A stretch of DNA of 64,000 nt from Tubulanus polymorphus. Its lineage: Eukaryota > Nemertea > Palaeonemertea > Tubulaniformes > Tubulanidae. The DNA lies in the NCBI RefSeq assembly GCF_964204645.1, contig NC_134026.1, forward strand, positions 28,228,650 through 28,292,649, read 5' to 3'. A model generated the notes under the pieces. That model made no database searches. It was not told the origin of the DNA and worked only from the letters and a program-made list of their open reading frames with translations. Below are positions 26,263 through 37,516 of the stretch, one piece after another (position 1 is the stretch's first letter; each line of letters opens with the position of its first letter). Position numbers and translations under genes: made by a program.

Positions 26263-27261
26263 ATTTTCCGAGCAGCATCACTACTGGTTTCATCGGTTCT
26301 GTGTGACGTGATTAAGTGGTTGGCGTATTGAAATTCAGCCAGTTGTTTGTCTGGAAAATGCAAATCAAGGCTAATAACACAAATAATGCGAGGAAAATGG
26401 CATGTGAATCTTGGTTATAAGGTTAGGCTTACAACAATTACAAGGCTAACACAAGTTCGAGTTGTATCTTATACCTGTCAGTGTGGCATGGCACTGGCAG
26501 GTCTTTTGCAGGACCCAGCTATAGGACGCTCTCATCTATTTTCAAATGTGAGGTGCAATCGCTCAATTTTTGAATAAATATTTCATGTAGCTAGCCTCCC
26601 TAATTGACCAGCGCACCGACAGGCAGCTTAACTAATACACACGATAAATTACCCGGTACTAAAAAATTCGTTTACCATAACAACTTGACAAGTCTTGTTG
26701 CAGTAAATAGAAAATTTTAAACCGAAACTAATTGTTCATTATTCATCACAAATCTCCATTTTATTCCATTTTGAAGAAGACAAATCAATTTCAAAATTAT
26801 TTTGAATGAAATAGGCCATCTTAAAACGATGAATGTTCCACGTTTATCGAGATGTTTACAGTTTAAATGATTAATGGCTCAAAACGTTTCTTTCGATAAT
26901 TAGTTAATCGTGAATCCATCGCTCACTTTTGACAGGTCATTGTTTACTTCCGGTTTTCATTTCCGGGTTTCTGTCAAAAAATTTTGTCTTCATCTACAAT
27001 CATTGGGTAAGCACCCCCTAACGCTAATTTATAGGTAGTTTTCTAACGAGCACTTCAATTTATTCTATCCACAACCCCTTAAGCAATTTTTGACTGTGTG
27101 TCTATTCATTTTAATCCTTCGACTTCAGCTTAGGCTAATTCAACTTTACTATTTTAGTTTGATCTATCTATCAAGTATCATCACACCACATAATCTGATA
27201 GTTATCTTATTTTTCTCGGATGGAAAAGACTCCACATGCAGAGAACTAGAGACTTTAAGAA
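26263..27261. other. Divergent promoter region, calpain (-) and coiled-coil gene (+)
   Basis: No gene is visible. It contains the 5' ends of two divergent genes. A short imperfect hairpin (acctgtcagtg with cactggcaggt) lies at about 26471-26499. Confidence 0.45.
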
Positions 27262-28909
27262 ATGTCAAAGACCGGAACCGTGAGACCACTTGGCGTTGTC
27301 CGCCTTAAAAAATCTGAACCTCACGATATCGGAAAAATCGTCGGGTGTTCTATGCAGATACCGCCTCAAAAAGAAAAAGATACTTATCGTAAAGAAGATC
27401 GTGTGACTCCTCCATCAAACTACTCCAGCAAGAGAAGCAGCATATCTTCCATATCGAGTAATGGCGACATAGGTGAAAAAACATGTATTAATTGTAAAGG
27501 TGAAAAGGAAAAAGAATCGCAGTTGAAAAATGCACTGGTAAATATCTTGGACTGAAGGCATTTCACAACGCTGTATTATCTTTGTGTATAAAAGATCGAT
27601 GTTTGATTTTTTGCTCTAGGCTAGGGAGAAAAAACTGAAACAGAAGGTAGTTGAATTTGAAAAACTTGCCAGTAAGTCAAAAGAAGAAATATCGAGTCAA
27701 GTGATAACAATAGAGCAGTTAACAAGTGAATTAAACAGCAATCTTGAACAGGTAGACAATAATTGCCAGTTAACTCGATGCGAGTCTGATTCATATTCCA
27801 TGAGAGTTGCTATTCTATTGATTTATTATTCAGTGTTCTTCTTGGAAAGAGAAGTACGAAAGAGAAAAAGCAGCACATGAAGAAACTAAATGTTCATTAA
27901 CGTCCGTTGAAATGGATCTAGACACTTTAAAACAGCAACATGAGAATTTGAAAATATCCCATGCTAAAGAAATACAACAGTTGAAGGATACAGTAAGCTA
28001 TATTTTCTTCAGAGTTGATGTTCGTTTCTATAGATTCAAATGAAAAATGAATGATGATATTTTTAGCTTGAAAAGAAAATTAGAGATTTAGAAGAGAAAT
28101 ATAAGAAAGAGCTTGATGAACGTGACCAAAAACTGGCACGATTGAAACGCCAAATGGCAGATTCATTACAGGGAAATTCTTGGTAAGTGCGATTTTAAGC
28201 TCGCCTTCTTTAAGAATCCATATCTAGGCCTTGAGTTAAGATTTTTACAAAGAGTTAATTGATATAATCATTTTAGGGAGCGTCAACAACAATTAGAGGA
28301 ATTAACAAAAGAACTGTCTCGTATACAGGATGAGGCTGAAACGTTGAGGATGAAACTGAAGCAAAGTAGACGGGCTTCACAGGTTTGTTTCAATACATTC
28401 GTATGAGAACATTTCATTGGTCTGATCAAAGTGAAAAACATAAGCCGCATTAACGCAATCAGTTGGTCCATGCTGATTTGGCCCATAGCTGGAACTGACC
28501 AATTTAGAATGGACCTAGTTGATGTTGTTCATTAACACGTTTTTAAATCTGCTGTTCCTCACTGGTCCAGATAGATGCAGCACTGTGATCGACAGGAAAT
28601 TGGAGTAAAGTTTCTATTCATTCACAGAGAAATGGTCTGTTCTAAGATTTAGAATGGACCTGGATCGATTTTTTTTGGTTTGTCTAAATCGGTCTGTTCT
28701 AAAACAATATGTTCGAACTAAATTTAGAACTTTCTAAATATGTGTGAACGCATATGATATCAAAATGAATACAGGCCACATTTTCCATACTTTTCCAGGA
28801 TTGCCAGATGTGTCAGAGTCTTTCAGCTAAATTAGAAGCAGCAAACAAAACGATAAAGGAAAAAAATAAGCTCATGAATGAGTTGAGAACGAAACTGGAT
28901 AAGTCGTGA
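27262..28909 (+). CDS. Coiled-coil protein of unknown identity
   Basis: Six exons, 27262-27537, 27620-27751, 27834-27992, 28067-28182, 28277-28382 and 28799-28909, join in frame to 299 aa. I do not recognise the family. The first 92 residues are basic and serine-rich (MSKTGTVRPLGVVRLKK, SSKRSSISSISSNGD) and include a CINC pair. From about residue 93 to the end the chain is an almost continuous charged coiled coil with heptad-like spacing and many Lys, Glu and Gln, broken by a second Cys pair (DCQMC) near the C-terminus. There are no signal peptide, membrane segment or catalytic motifs. Such proteins often serve as cytoskeletal, centrosomal or scaffold components, but no function can be assigned. 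All splice phases are consistent, which supports a real gene. The last intron (28383-28798) is larger and repeat-like. Confidence 0.8.
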
Positions 28910-30783
28910 ATTGAATTGTGATATATATGAACAAAGATTTTAAAAACGGATTTATATGGAATATTTTTTACAAAGAGTATTATTTGATTATGTTTATTAG
29001 AGTTTATTGCAAGCATTGCTAAGGAGCTGTTTCCAAAATAAAAATCTACATTTCTCTGTTGAAATTTATTATATACAGTTATGTAAATTCCGTCCAAGTC
29101 TACCCCCAGTTGTCCATCTGTGTTCCATACAGATATGCTAATTTTATAAGCTTATATTACATTTTTATCAGATATTAATAATTAATTCCATAGAATAGTT
29201 TTAAAAAGGAATCTTCCTCTAGTCACAGTAGTATCGGTATATGTGTTGCTATTCTATGTGTAGTTCTGGTTAGGGAGGATCCTTTTAGAATGTAAATGCC
29301 ATTATAATGTACATTTTTTCTAAGATGAATATTTTTGGAAATAATTTATTAGTAAATTATAGTCTGTCAATTCCACTGTTGGTAATCAGACTTAGATCAT
29401 CATTCCGTAGAATGATATTTATCTCCACCAAAAATATCATTTCACCAGTACCAATAGATCTTTCCCAATAGTTTCAGTGTTGTTTTGTCCCTTTCATGTG
29501 TAAGTTCTTCCATCACATGAGATTAATACTAACATTTGTTGTGTGAAGCAGATCATTTCACAATATCAATTCATAAAAGCAGTGATTAATTGTTAATTTT
29601 TCTCACTTGCCATTTTTAATAAGATTTACCCTCGGTAGTATCAAATAAACTATTTCAACTTTAATTTTACTGTTTTTATTCTTGTTTTATTTGTTTTGAG
29701 GATGTGCAATGCACATGGTTTATAGTAGTAGTAAGACTTGAAGCAGTTTTAGGATCATCCACCATCTACTATCCGGAGAAAAACGTTAACGTCGTTTAGG
29801 ATATATATACAGATCACCTTAAATCGTTACTTGGAAACTTCTTCAATAAGTGTTTTGTGAATCGTCAATTCGCACTGCTGTTATACGAAGTGTTACTCTC
29901 ATCGACAACATTTTCACTACTGGTAATAATCAAGAACAATATTATTCAGGTATCCTTACAACAAGGCTCTCCCATCATTTTATTACTTTTGCTTGCAGTA
30001 CATCATTAAAACGAACCCAAAAATAGGTTACAAACTGCAAATGGCAATCATTCACGTGGCAAATCCTTGAAGAAATAATTGGAAAAACCAACATCAAAAG
30101 GGACACAGCTCACTCATTTAAAATAGATACTACCAACCAAACAAAACCAACATTTTAATAACATAGGTAAGAATCTAACCGATAATCGGAAAAAACCTCA
30201 CTCACCACCAGAATATTACGTGTACTGTAAAATCCCCAGATTAAACGCAAACTTTTTCTTGCGAAAATGAGGTAAATTAAGCAGTGCCGAGCCTCAAACA
30301 AACAGGCAAAGACAACAACGCCTAGACCTTACAGAGAAGATCACTCACTAAAAACATTTCGTTCGAGTTCGTTCCCACGAAAAAAAAATTATTTTTCACT
30401 ATGTCACCTCCGGGGGCTTCGCGACCCGTTACATTTTTGTGCAAAGTATTTTAGATTTTTACTGTGCGAACGAGAAAATCATCATACGATATCATACAGT
30501 CGATTTCAAATTACTATAAATTCCAAACCAATTAGTTATTTGACACCGTTAGTACACGGTTAGCGTCATCGAGTACTTTCCTAATTGGTAACCGAATTCA
30601 GCTTTGGCTAATATGGAAATGAAATACGTATATACTTATACTCACTGTTTATCAAATAGATGCACGTGTCAGTAGTCGTACGGAGACCGATGTATAACTA
30701 TTCGTTTCACGAGTGTCTTCGATGTTCCCTCAATCTTCTTATCGGTTTGTATATTTCACTTTCTGACGTTGTCATTACATAGA
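28910..30783. other. Intergenic stretch between coiled-coil gene and GPCR
   Basis: AT-rich. Contains the 3' UTR of the upstream gene (AATAAA-like signals near 29040 and 29645) and otherwise nothing recognisable. A splice-acceptor-like tacatag precedes the GPCR start at 30784, so a 5' noncoding exon of the receptor may be here. Confidence 0.45.
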
Positions 30784-31767
30784 ATGAATGAAACAGATCA
30801 GACGCGTAACGCAGAATTGAAGGAAAATGTTCACTATGCTATAACATATATTGTACTACCAACTATATTCATTATCGGGACAATTGGTAATATTTTATCT
30901 TTGCGAATTCTACTGGTGCCGAGATTCCGCTTTCGCGATACATCAGTCGGTGTATATTTAGTAGCTCTCGCTTTTTCTGATATTAACGTCATCTGTTTTT
31001 ATTTGCCGGTTTTATTTCTACGAATTCATTACGATCAGCAAATTCTATCAACTCCATTCTGTAGATTATATCAAGTACTCGGCGGTGGTTCGTCTTCAAC
31101 CTCCAGTTTGATACTGGCTTTAATGAGTATAGACCGGTTTATAGCAGTCAGATTCCCGTTGAAAGCTAAAGTTCTCTGTACTAAGAGAAAAGCTTATATC
31201 TTCACACTATGTATAGTTTTATTAGGAATACTTAGGGTTATTCCACAAGGGATTTTGGCGGGAGCCCGTGTAGACGTAGAGGGTTTCAATGATTGCGTTT
31301 CACGATTAAATAAAGAAGTTCCCAAGATATTTTCACGGATTTTTATGGCCTTTTCAAATTTAATATTTGTGCTGACATTACCACTTTTTCTGGTAGTAAT
31401 ATCTAATGTTGCTATGTTGATTTCGTTTAGACGACAAATGTCATTTAGACAAACGATCTCAGAAAGTAACGCTTCATCGTCATTATCATCTTCACTAAAC
31501 GGAATTGTGGTGACGATTTCAATTTTTTTAATTGTAACTCATTTTCCATTTCTTATGTATAATTTGCACGTGTGGACGGCACGTTACATATCTCTGTCCG
31601 ATAAAGTGCAATTTTTCTTTCGAGTTCTACTGTATCAAATATCTCGAGCTTCCTTGATAATGAATTCAGCCATTAATTTCTATCTCTATTGCCTGAGTTC
31701 AAGTCGTTTCAGAATATGTGCCAGATGTGTAATTCTAGGAACCAGAGCGGGTAAAACTGCAACGTAA
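30784..31767 (+). CDS. Rhodopsin-family G-protein-coupled receptor, single coding exon
   Basis: One exon encodes 327 aa with seven hydrophobic segments. TM1 has the conserved Asn (IIGTIGNILSL), TM2 has LVALAFSD, and the extracellular Cys pair is about Cys93 and Cys171. TM3 ends in IDRFIAV, a DRF variant of the DRY motif. TM7 reads MNSAINFYLY, so the usual NPxxY proline is replaced by Ser. The start MNET carries an N-glycosylation site. Peptide receptors of the FMRFamide type are the nearest general resemblance, but the ligand cannot be predicted. ATG 30784 is the first ATG; the frame continues upstream only from a TTG codon. The intracellular loop 3 is short and serine-rich, the tail is brief and Cys-containing (possible palmitoylation). 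It stands between the two CDIPT copies. Confidence 0.88.
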   Translation: MNETDQTRNAELKENVHYAITYIVLPTIFIIGTIGNILSLRILLVPRFRFRDTSVGVYLVALAFSDINVICFYLPVLFLRIHYDQQILSTPFCRLYQVLGGGSSSTSSLILALMSIDRFIAVRFPLKAKVLCTKRKAYIFTLCIVLLGILRVIPQGILAGARVDVEGFNDCVSRLNKEVPKIFSRIFMAFSNLIFVLTLPLFLVVISNVAMLISFRRQMSFRQTISESNASSSLSSSLNGIVVTISIFLIVTHFPFLMYNLHVWTARYISLSDKVQFFFRVLLYQISRASLIMNSAINFYLYCLSSSRFRICARCVILGTRAGKTAT

Positions 31768-32556
31768 CCTACGGGTAACGATTAGCAATCATGACTATCA
31801 TTTGAAACATTTAGATATCTTTGAACTCCAGCAGCGAAATACAATTTGTTTTTTTAATCACTTCATGTCTCCAATGTCAATACACACGAAATATGCTTTC
31901 AATACAAGAAAACAGCATTTACTTTACCAGAGACTTAGGCAAAGGCATAGTGATATGGCCAGGTGCCCGAGACGCAAACATTTAGATCAAAACCCATTCA
32001 ATGCCTCGTAAAACCGCAATAGGAAATTTACTTGTTGTCCCCCGTTTGAGGCATTTCTTCAAACCTGACGATGGTCTCTTGCGAGTCCGAAACACGTCTT
32101 GATTTCTATTTTTTGATCAATGAATTTCGTTCTTTATTCTTTGAAATAGAGGTGAAGTGTTGCTCTCTGAATAAATCCTGGATGGCGGTTTATCTGGAAC
32201 GGTATGTCGGGCTTGACTGTAGATTCAATGATAATAAAACATCAACTGGAATATTGGCATCAGAACTCAAATCTTTCCTCAAACCGAACATCCTCGAATA
32301 AAAGGAAAAACCAGCATTTTTTCAAATTAACCACTTTACTTGTTCGAACTTCATAACATTCTTTACGTAGTTTACATAATTATACGACAAAAAACTAAAT
32401 ATTCAACAAGTCTATTGTAATAGTGGAATGACATTTAATCTCAGATAATATCAATAGAATTCTGTAATTGAGATTGCTATTAACATGAATACTTATACGA
32501 AGTAAACGATAGCAATAAGCGCACAGTCTATATATACATACATGTGTACATGCTAA
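31768..32556. other. Intergenic stretch 3' of the GPCR
   Basis: No gene is visible. Short open frames at 31802-32011 and 32071-32301 have no domains and no ATG-plus-coding pattern; they are probably UTR or noncoding. Confidence 0.45.
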
Positions 32557-32783
32557 TTAGGCTAAACAAAATTGATACCTTGTTTCTACGCTCTGCTGAG
32601 CTTAAATGTTGACCCGGCCGGCCGCCTATCTACCCTATACATTACTTTTTTTTAAAATCGTGATCAATTTTACCATAAGAGACCCGGCCGCTATAGAAAT
32701 GAACTGTTTATAAATTTTATCATATTTTACAAAAATGACCTGGCCGCTGCGGAGAAACAAGGTATCATTTTTGTTTAGCCTTA
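32557..32783. mobile_element. MITE-like element with about 27-bp terminal inverted repeats
   Basis: The left terminus (taggctaaacaaaattgat) is the near-perfect inverse of the right terminus (atcatttttgtttagcctt). The interior has three spaced gacc(c/t)ggccgc motifs in otherwise AT-rich DNA. There is no transposase, so this would be a non-autonomous DNA element. Confidence 0.7.
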
Positions 32784-33077
32784 CCATAAAACAGTGACCA
32801 GCACTCTTTTCCGATTAAACAATATTACCATATAAAATTCATGTCATGTACATACCAGTATACCATGATATTGACCGAATCCCTTCTTCAGATTGAACTT
32901 TTCAGTGGACAGACCCTAACAGTAACTATCCAATCATAGAGACAATTAACTCACAATAACCCAGTTAAAAATCTATTGTAAAACATTTAAGAATAAATAC
33001 GACATAAAACAATACTACGATTGAGAAGATGAACACATTACTGTTTTTTAACGACAACATTTCAACAAAAGTTTTGA

Positions 33078-34850
33078 TCAATCAGATTTGATTCCAGCTG
33101 CCTCCCTTTCTGCTGCATCAATGGCGCCCATATTCAGACTGGCTGCGTACAAGTGAATTAGGCTAATACCAGTTTTAACTATCGCGACTGGGGCCGACAA
33201 AACACAAAGCACTTGCCAGAGTCCAATTCCAAACACTATAATTACATGAACAAAGATTTAGATGATTAAAAAAACTGCAAAAAAGTTCATTATACATAAT
33301 GTGTTAATATTGATACTTACAGGCTGGCCCAATAGTGAAATGACACAAATATAACATACTGAAAAACATCTCATTACCAGCACACATCGAGAAGAGGACA
33401 GGCTGAAATTATAAATCGTTAAGTTTAAAATAGCTTTGATTCATCATTATTAAACAATTACATCAAGTTTGAATGTATACATGTATAGAGATGACATACC
33501 CGAGATGTGTAGTATAATCTCAGAACAGGGTTGCCTTCCAGATCAATACTTTTGTGACTCGTTGAACCTTTCATAGTAGACCTGAAAAATAACAATATTA
33601 TCAGCGTTCATTTCATAATCCATTCATTTTGTGATACATTACGAAAACAAGGTTTTATATACAAAATCTCTTCTCACCCAAAAATGAACCCTAGCCCTAA
33701 CACCTTTCCATAAACTTAATAGACAGTAGAAAGTGAATTTCGTTTTGCCATGGAATATCCTCAATTCGAAAACTAATGATCTGTTTTACTGAATAAAGTT
33801 GAAGATATTGACTTCTTTTTTGAAAACCTTGACAGTTTCCAATTCATATGGATTATGTTGACTCACCAAAATTTTACTTTCAAACTTTCTAATTACTGCA
33901 TGGTCAAAAAGAAATTCACTTTTAAATCCAATTTTGTAACAATTAATTCTGCAGAGACATTCCTTTTAGGCCTATATGTGTTTGTGGTATTATGTATGGT
34001 AATTATTTCATATAAAGTGACTTATAAGTCTAAATTAGGGCTGGGTATCAATCTTTATGTTATATTCATGTTCATATATGATGTACATACATGTCACTAT
34101 AATTTGAATAAATAGAAATGTGTACCTTAACAGGAAAATTTTACAGATTTTAACAGAGCTGGAAAGTTAATTCTTATGGGAGATCTAAGAATAGCTACTT
34201 TGTTTCATACAACTTACGCATGTAAATGAAGCCAATGACTGGCAATATCAATAGTCATATTCAGTTGGAAAAGGAACATCCAACTAGGATAGAAACTTGA
34301 CAACGTAACCAGTAGACACATAGTAGCACATCTATCCGTCAGCATATCTAACATTGCTCCAAACTTTGTCCCTGAAATAGGAAAAAATTAAATATAGGCC
34401 TATCAATTATTGCAATGCCTTTTAAAACCAAAAAGGTTCTTTTACATAGACATTTTTTCTAAATTTTACCTTGATTCAGCGTCCGAGCCGCGTGACCATC
34501 AAATGCATCTAGTAGAGCACTGATTGCGTAACACCAAGTGGCGGTCACGTAGTCAGTCGCCATAAACCAAAATGAAACCAGCGCCAAAAATATTCTCGCA
34601 TATCCTTTCGGGGGAGAAGATAGAAAGTCATAGATTAATAAACGCCAATATGTCACGACATGTCAATGAATGATCTCAGAAGAATTCCTTCGTCTTCGAA
34701 ATGATTCAGTCACTAGTCAGTCAGAAGAGATCGATTCACATTAATTTGAATAGCTGGTATTCAACTTCATAAATTTACCTATAAGTATTAACTCCCCATT
34801 GCCAACTCACCTATTAGATTAGGAACGAAAAGGAATATATTTTCAGACAT
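33078..34850 (-). CDS. CDIPT: CDP-diacylglycerol-inositol 3-phosphatidyltransferase, conserved copy 2
   Basis: Six minus-strand exons, 34850-34811, 34604-34470, 34371-34218, 33581-33500, 33402-33321 and 33235-33078, have exactly the same lengths as in copy 1 (40, 135, 154, 82, 82 and 158 bp) and encode 216 aa. This is the ER enzyme making phosphatidylinositol. The catalytic motif reads LLDAFDGHAARTLNQ then GTKFGAMLDMLTD, and the later block is LEGNPVLRLYYTSRP, all as in the vertebrate enzyme. This copy keeps the family consensus wherever the two copies differ at conserved sites. Intron sequence next to exons and the 3' UTR also match copy 1, so the duplication is fairly recent. Intron 3 is 636 bp here against 168 bp in copy 1. 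It is head-to-head with AHI1. Confidence 0.96.
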
Positions 34851-35056
34851 ATTTTGTCAGCTGTTTTCAGGGAGAACTAGCAGCCCAAATTTATTAGGGA
34901 TATGGACGATAATAAATGCATGTACAGCTTTTACTTCCGGGTGACCACGGTGAACTGGAACGAGGAGTCCTTTTCGAATCCGGAACTGACTTCACTGGGA
35001 TTCGAACCCAGAGTATGCTCGTGCTCGGTGACCCGTCCGTTGCGTAGTAAACAAAT
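34851..35056. promoter_or_regulatory. 206-bp bidirectional promoter between CDIPT copy 2 and AHI1
   Basis: The two start codons face away from each other with 206 bp between them. The block ttacttccgggtgac at about 34931 contains an ETS-type site (ACTTCCGG) and is also found upstream of CDIPT copy 1 at about 20717. No TATA box is seen, which fits a housekeeping bidirectional promoter. The stretch also carries a tRNA-like T-arm (see separate entry). Confidence 0.5.
34985..35045 (-). repeat. tRNA-like or SINE-like fragment with B-box
   Basis: On the minus strand ctgggttcgaatcccag forms a perfect T-arm stem and loop and contains the RNA polymerase III B-box (GGTTCGAATCC). A second ttcgaatcc-like block occurs 30 bp away. 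I cannot fold a complete tRNA cloverleaf or find a convincing A-box, so this may be a degraded tRNA or tRNA-derived SINE. Confidence 0.4.
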
Positions 35057-37516
35057 ATGGCGGATCTTGGTATGTAGATTCCAAAAATATTTCGAAATTT
35101 TACGCCTGAAAATCTAGCCGGTAAGTTTTGATTCACCTATTTTTAGAAAGGGCAGTCGATAAAGTGAAAAGACGAAAAAGAACAAAAACTGGCGATAAAG
35201 AAAATCACGAAGAAGAAACGATGCCGCTCTGTAAGTTGATATTGGGAGTTTTTTCGAATCGATTCGAAGAAGTTGAAGTTGAACGGGTAGGATTTTCCTG
35301 GGGAATCGACATTTGATTGATCGCATCTGGATGCGTTTAAATTTTGAATTATTGTCTTTTCATACAGCACCACCAAGATCAAAAGAAAGAACCAAAGGAA
35401 GCATAGAAAATCTATTGAAGCAAGCTACTGAAGGCAACATGTAGGCTATGTAGTGTAGTAGTATAGGCTAATAAGGCTAAGCATCCTCAGTCAATTTATC
35501 TAATGTCTATTTATTAATTGATGAGACCTGTTTTTCTGGGATATTTTGTTTACTTTTTGGGGTACATACCTCATTTATGTCTTAACAGAATGCCAAAAAT
35601 CGCGGACAACAACTGAATATCCCATATATTTCCAGTTCTGTACCAATTAGATGGATTGACAAAAAGACTCCTTAAGTCCAGTTGAATGAGAGAGAAAATC
35701 CTCCATTTTGTCAAATTTCTTGGATTTGAACATTGTTACCATGCCTACGCCACCCTGATTTAGTTGTTGAGACCCCACAAGAAAAATAACTTCATTTCGT
35801 AGGCATGGTGACAATGTAAAAATTCAAGAAATTTCACAAAATGGAGGATTTTCTCTCTCATTCAATTGGCCTTAAGGAGTCTTTTTGCCAATCCATCTAA
35901 TTGGTACAGAACTGGAAATATATCGGATATTCAGTTGTTGTCCGCGATTTTTGGCATTCTGTAAAGACATAAATGAGGTATGTACCCCAAAAAGTAAGCA
36001 AAATATCCAAGAAAAACAGGTCTCATCCATTAATAAATAGACATTAGGCCTAGGGTTGGTTAGGTTTTAAAAAAGTTAACATTGATTTTTCCAGTGAAAC
36101 TACAGAAACCACTAAGAAGAAGAAAAAGAAACCAAAACCTAGTCTACAAGTAAGTTCCTTAAAGATCTAGGGTATATTTTTCTTAAATCTTGTTAGGCCT
36201 ATAGCATTTTTTATCTCATTGAACCTCAGGTGAAAAGTTTATCAAGTTGATCATTATTTACTGATTTTTAGAAGCCTGATGATGATGATGATACTGCCCT
36301 TATAAAAAACAAGACCGAAAAGACTCCTAAGAAACGACTGGAAAAATCTAAATTGGACGGATCAGAAAATCCTGCTTTTGAAGGCGAGAGCAGCAAGCCA
36401 GTGAAATCTGCTAAGAAAAAGAAACCAAAAAAAGAAGAACAGTAAGAATCATTTAAAGACTTCAATTAATCGGATTTTTAAGAATAGAATGAATAGTAAG
36501 TTATATTATGATCGTTTGAAATAGGGAAGAAACTAAAACTGAAGATGAAGATGTGTCAAAAGAAACTGCTAAAGGAAAACGTATTCCTCGCAGGTTGGTT
36601 TAGCACAATATGAATCAAAGTCTTAGGGTTCTTATAGATCAGCGAAATCGAGAAAAATCCTGCAATTCCAGATTTATGTCGCCCTTTCTTAAAAATCAGG
36701 GAAAAGTTAGGAAATTTGTGTCTTACTGTAGCCTACTTGCTGGTGACAAAATGCACAGCGATTTTCTTGATAAGAAACAGCCCCCTGAAGATTTAATCGG
36801 GGAATTTTTACTTTAGTCAAGGAAAATCCGATTTGTAAGAACCCTAAAAATGTCCGATCCTGAATATCATCATTATAGGCCTAATACTATTTTGATATAA
36901 TTTCAATCACAGGAAGAAGTCTCCGCAAAGAAGTTCATCGAAGGAAGTTCTTGAGAAAGAAGACGAAGAAGAAGAGAAACCGGTTGCTAAAGTTCGTAAA
37001 AAGAAAAAGAAACAAGCGACAGGTGGAAGTCAGGACGAAGCTGAAAAAGTAATTTATTATTGTTACTGTTAGTCTATCCGCAACATTCAGTATTCTCCAT
37101 GCATCTCATTTATCCTTTGGTGGATAATATTGTGTCTGCTAAAGTAGGCAAGCTTTTGGTGTCGGGGATAATACAGAAAATTAAGCTTGATTTTGGCATA
37201 ATCTGCTATTTTTCTTATTAACTTATTAGTTTAGCCTATAAAGCATTCATTGTTTTAAAGCATTGATAGAATTGACATCATAATGAGGGCAGCAGATATT
37301 TCTAAAAAGTAGTGACATATTCAGAGGGTTAGATATTGTTTATTGAGTGAAAGTTTTACATAATTTGTATGATATAACAGTTAGATGTAAAAGTGAAAGC
37401 TCTTGTGGAGATAATCACTATTTGTTTCTGTTTGATGATATTGTAGGAAGACGAGGTGCAAGATGAAACCATTGAAGCAGATAAAAAGGGAAAGAAACCT
37501 CGGCGTAAAAAGAAAG
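35057..37516 (+). CDS. AHI1: AHI1 5' exons: lysine-rich N-terminal region
   Basis: This entry details the less conserved part of the jouberin model. Exons are 35057-35069, 35147-35230, 35368-35440, 36095-36149, 36272-36441, 36525-36593, 36913-37048 and 37447-37516. They encode about 223 residues dominated by Lys, Glu and Thr. The alternation of acidic (EDEEEEKP) and basic (KVRKKKKK) clusters resembles the N-terminus of vertebrate jouberin in composition, not in alignable sequence. ATG 35057 sits in tatggcgg; the first exon has only 13 coding bases. All junction phases agree, but without homology these exons are less sure than those downstream. Confidence 0.78.

Noticed and set aside
33855-34115. 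86-codon hydrophobic open frame in intron 3 of CDIPT copy 2
   Set aside because: It lies inside an AT-rich insertion, has low-complexity Phe/Lys/Tyr composition and no counterpart in copy 1. Probably chance.
34985-35045. A functional tRNA gene on the minus strand
   Set aside because: Only the T-arm is convincing; acceptor stem, D-arm and anticodon arm could not be formed. Kept as a SINE-like or tRNA-like fragment only.
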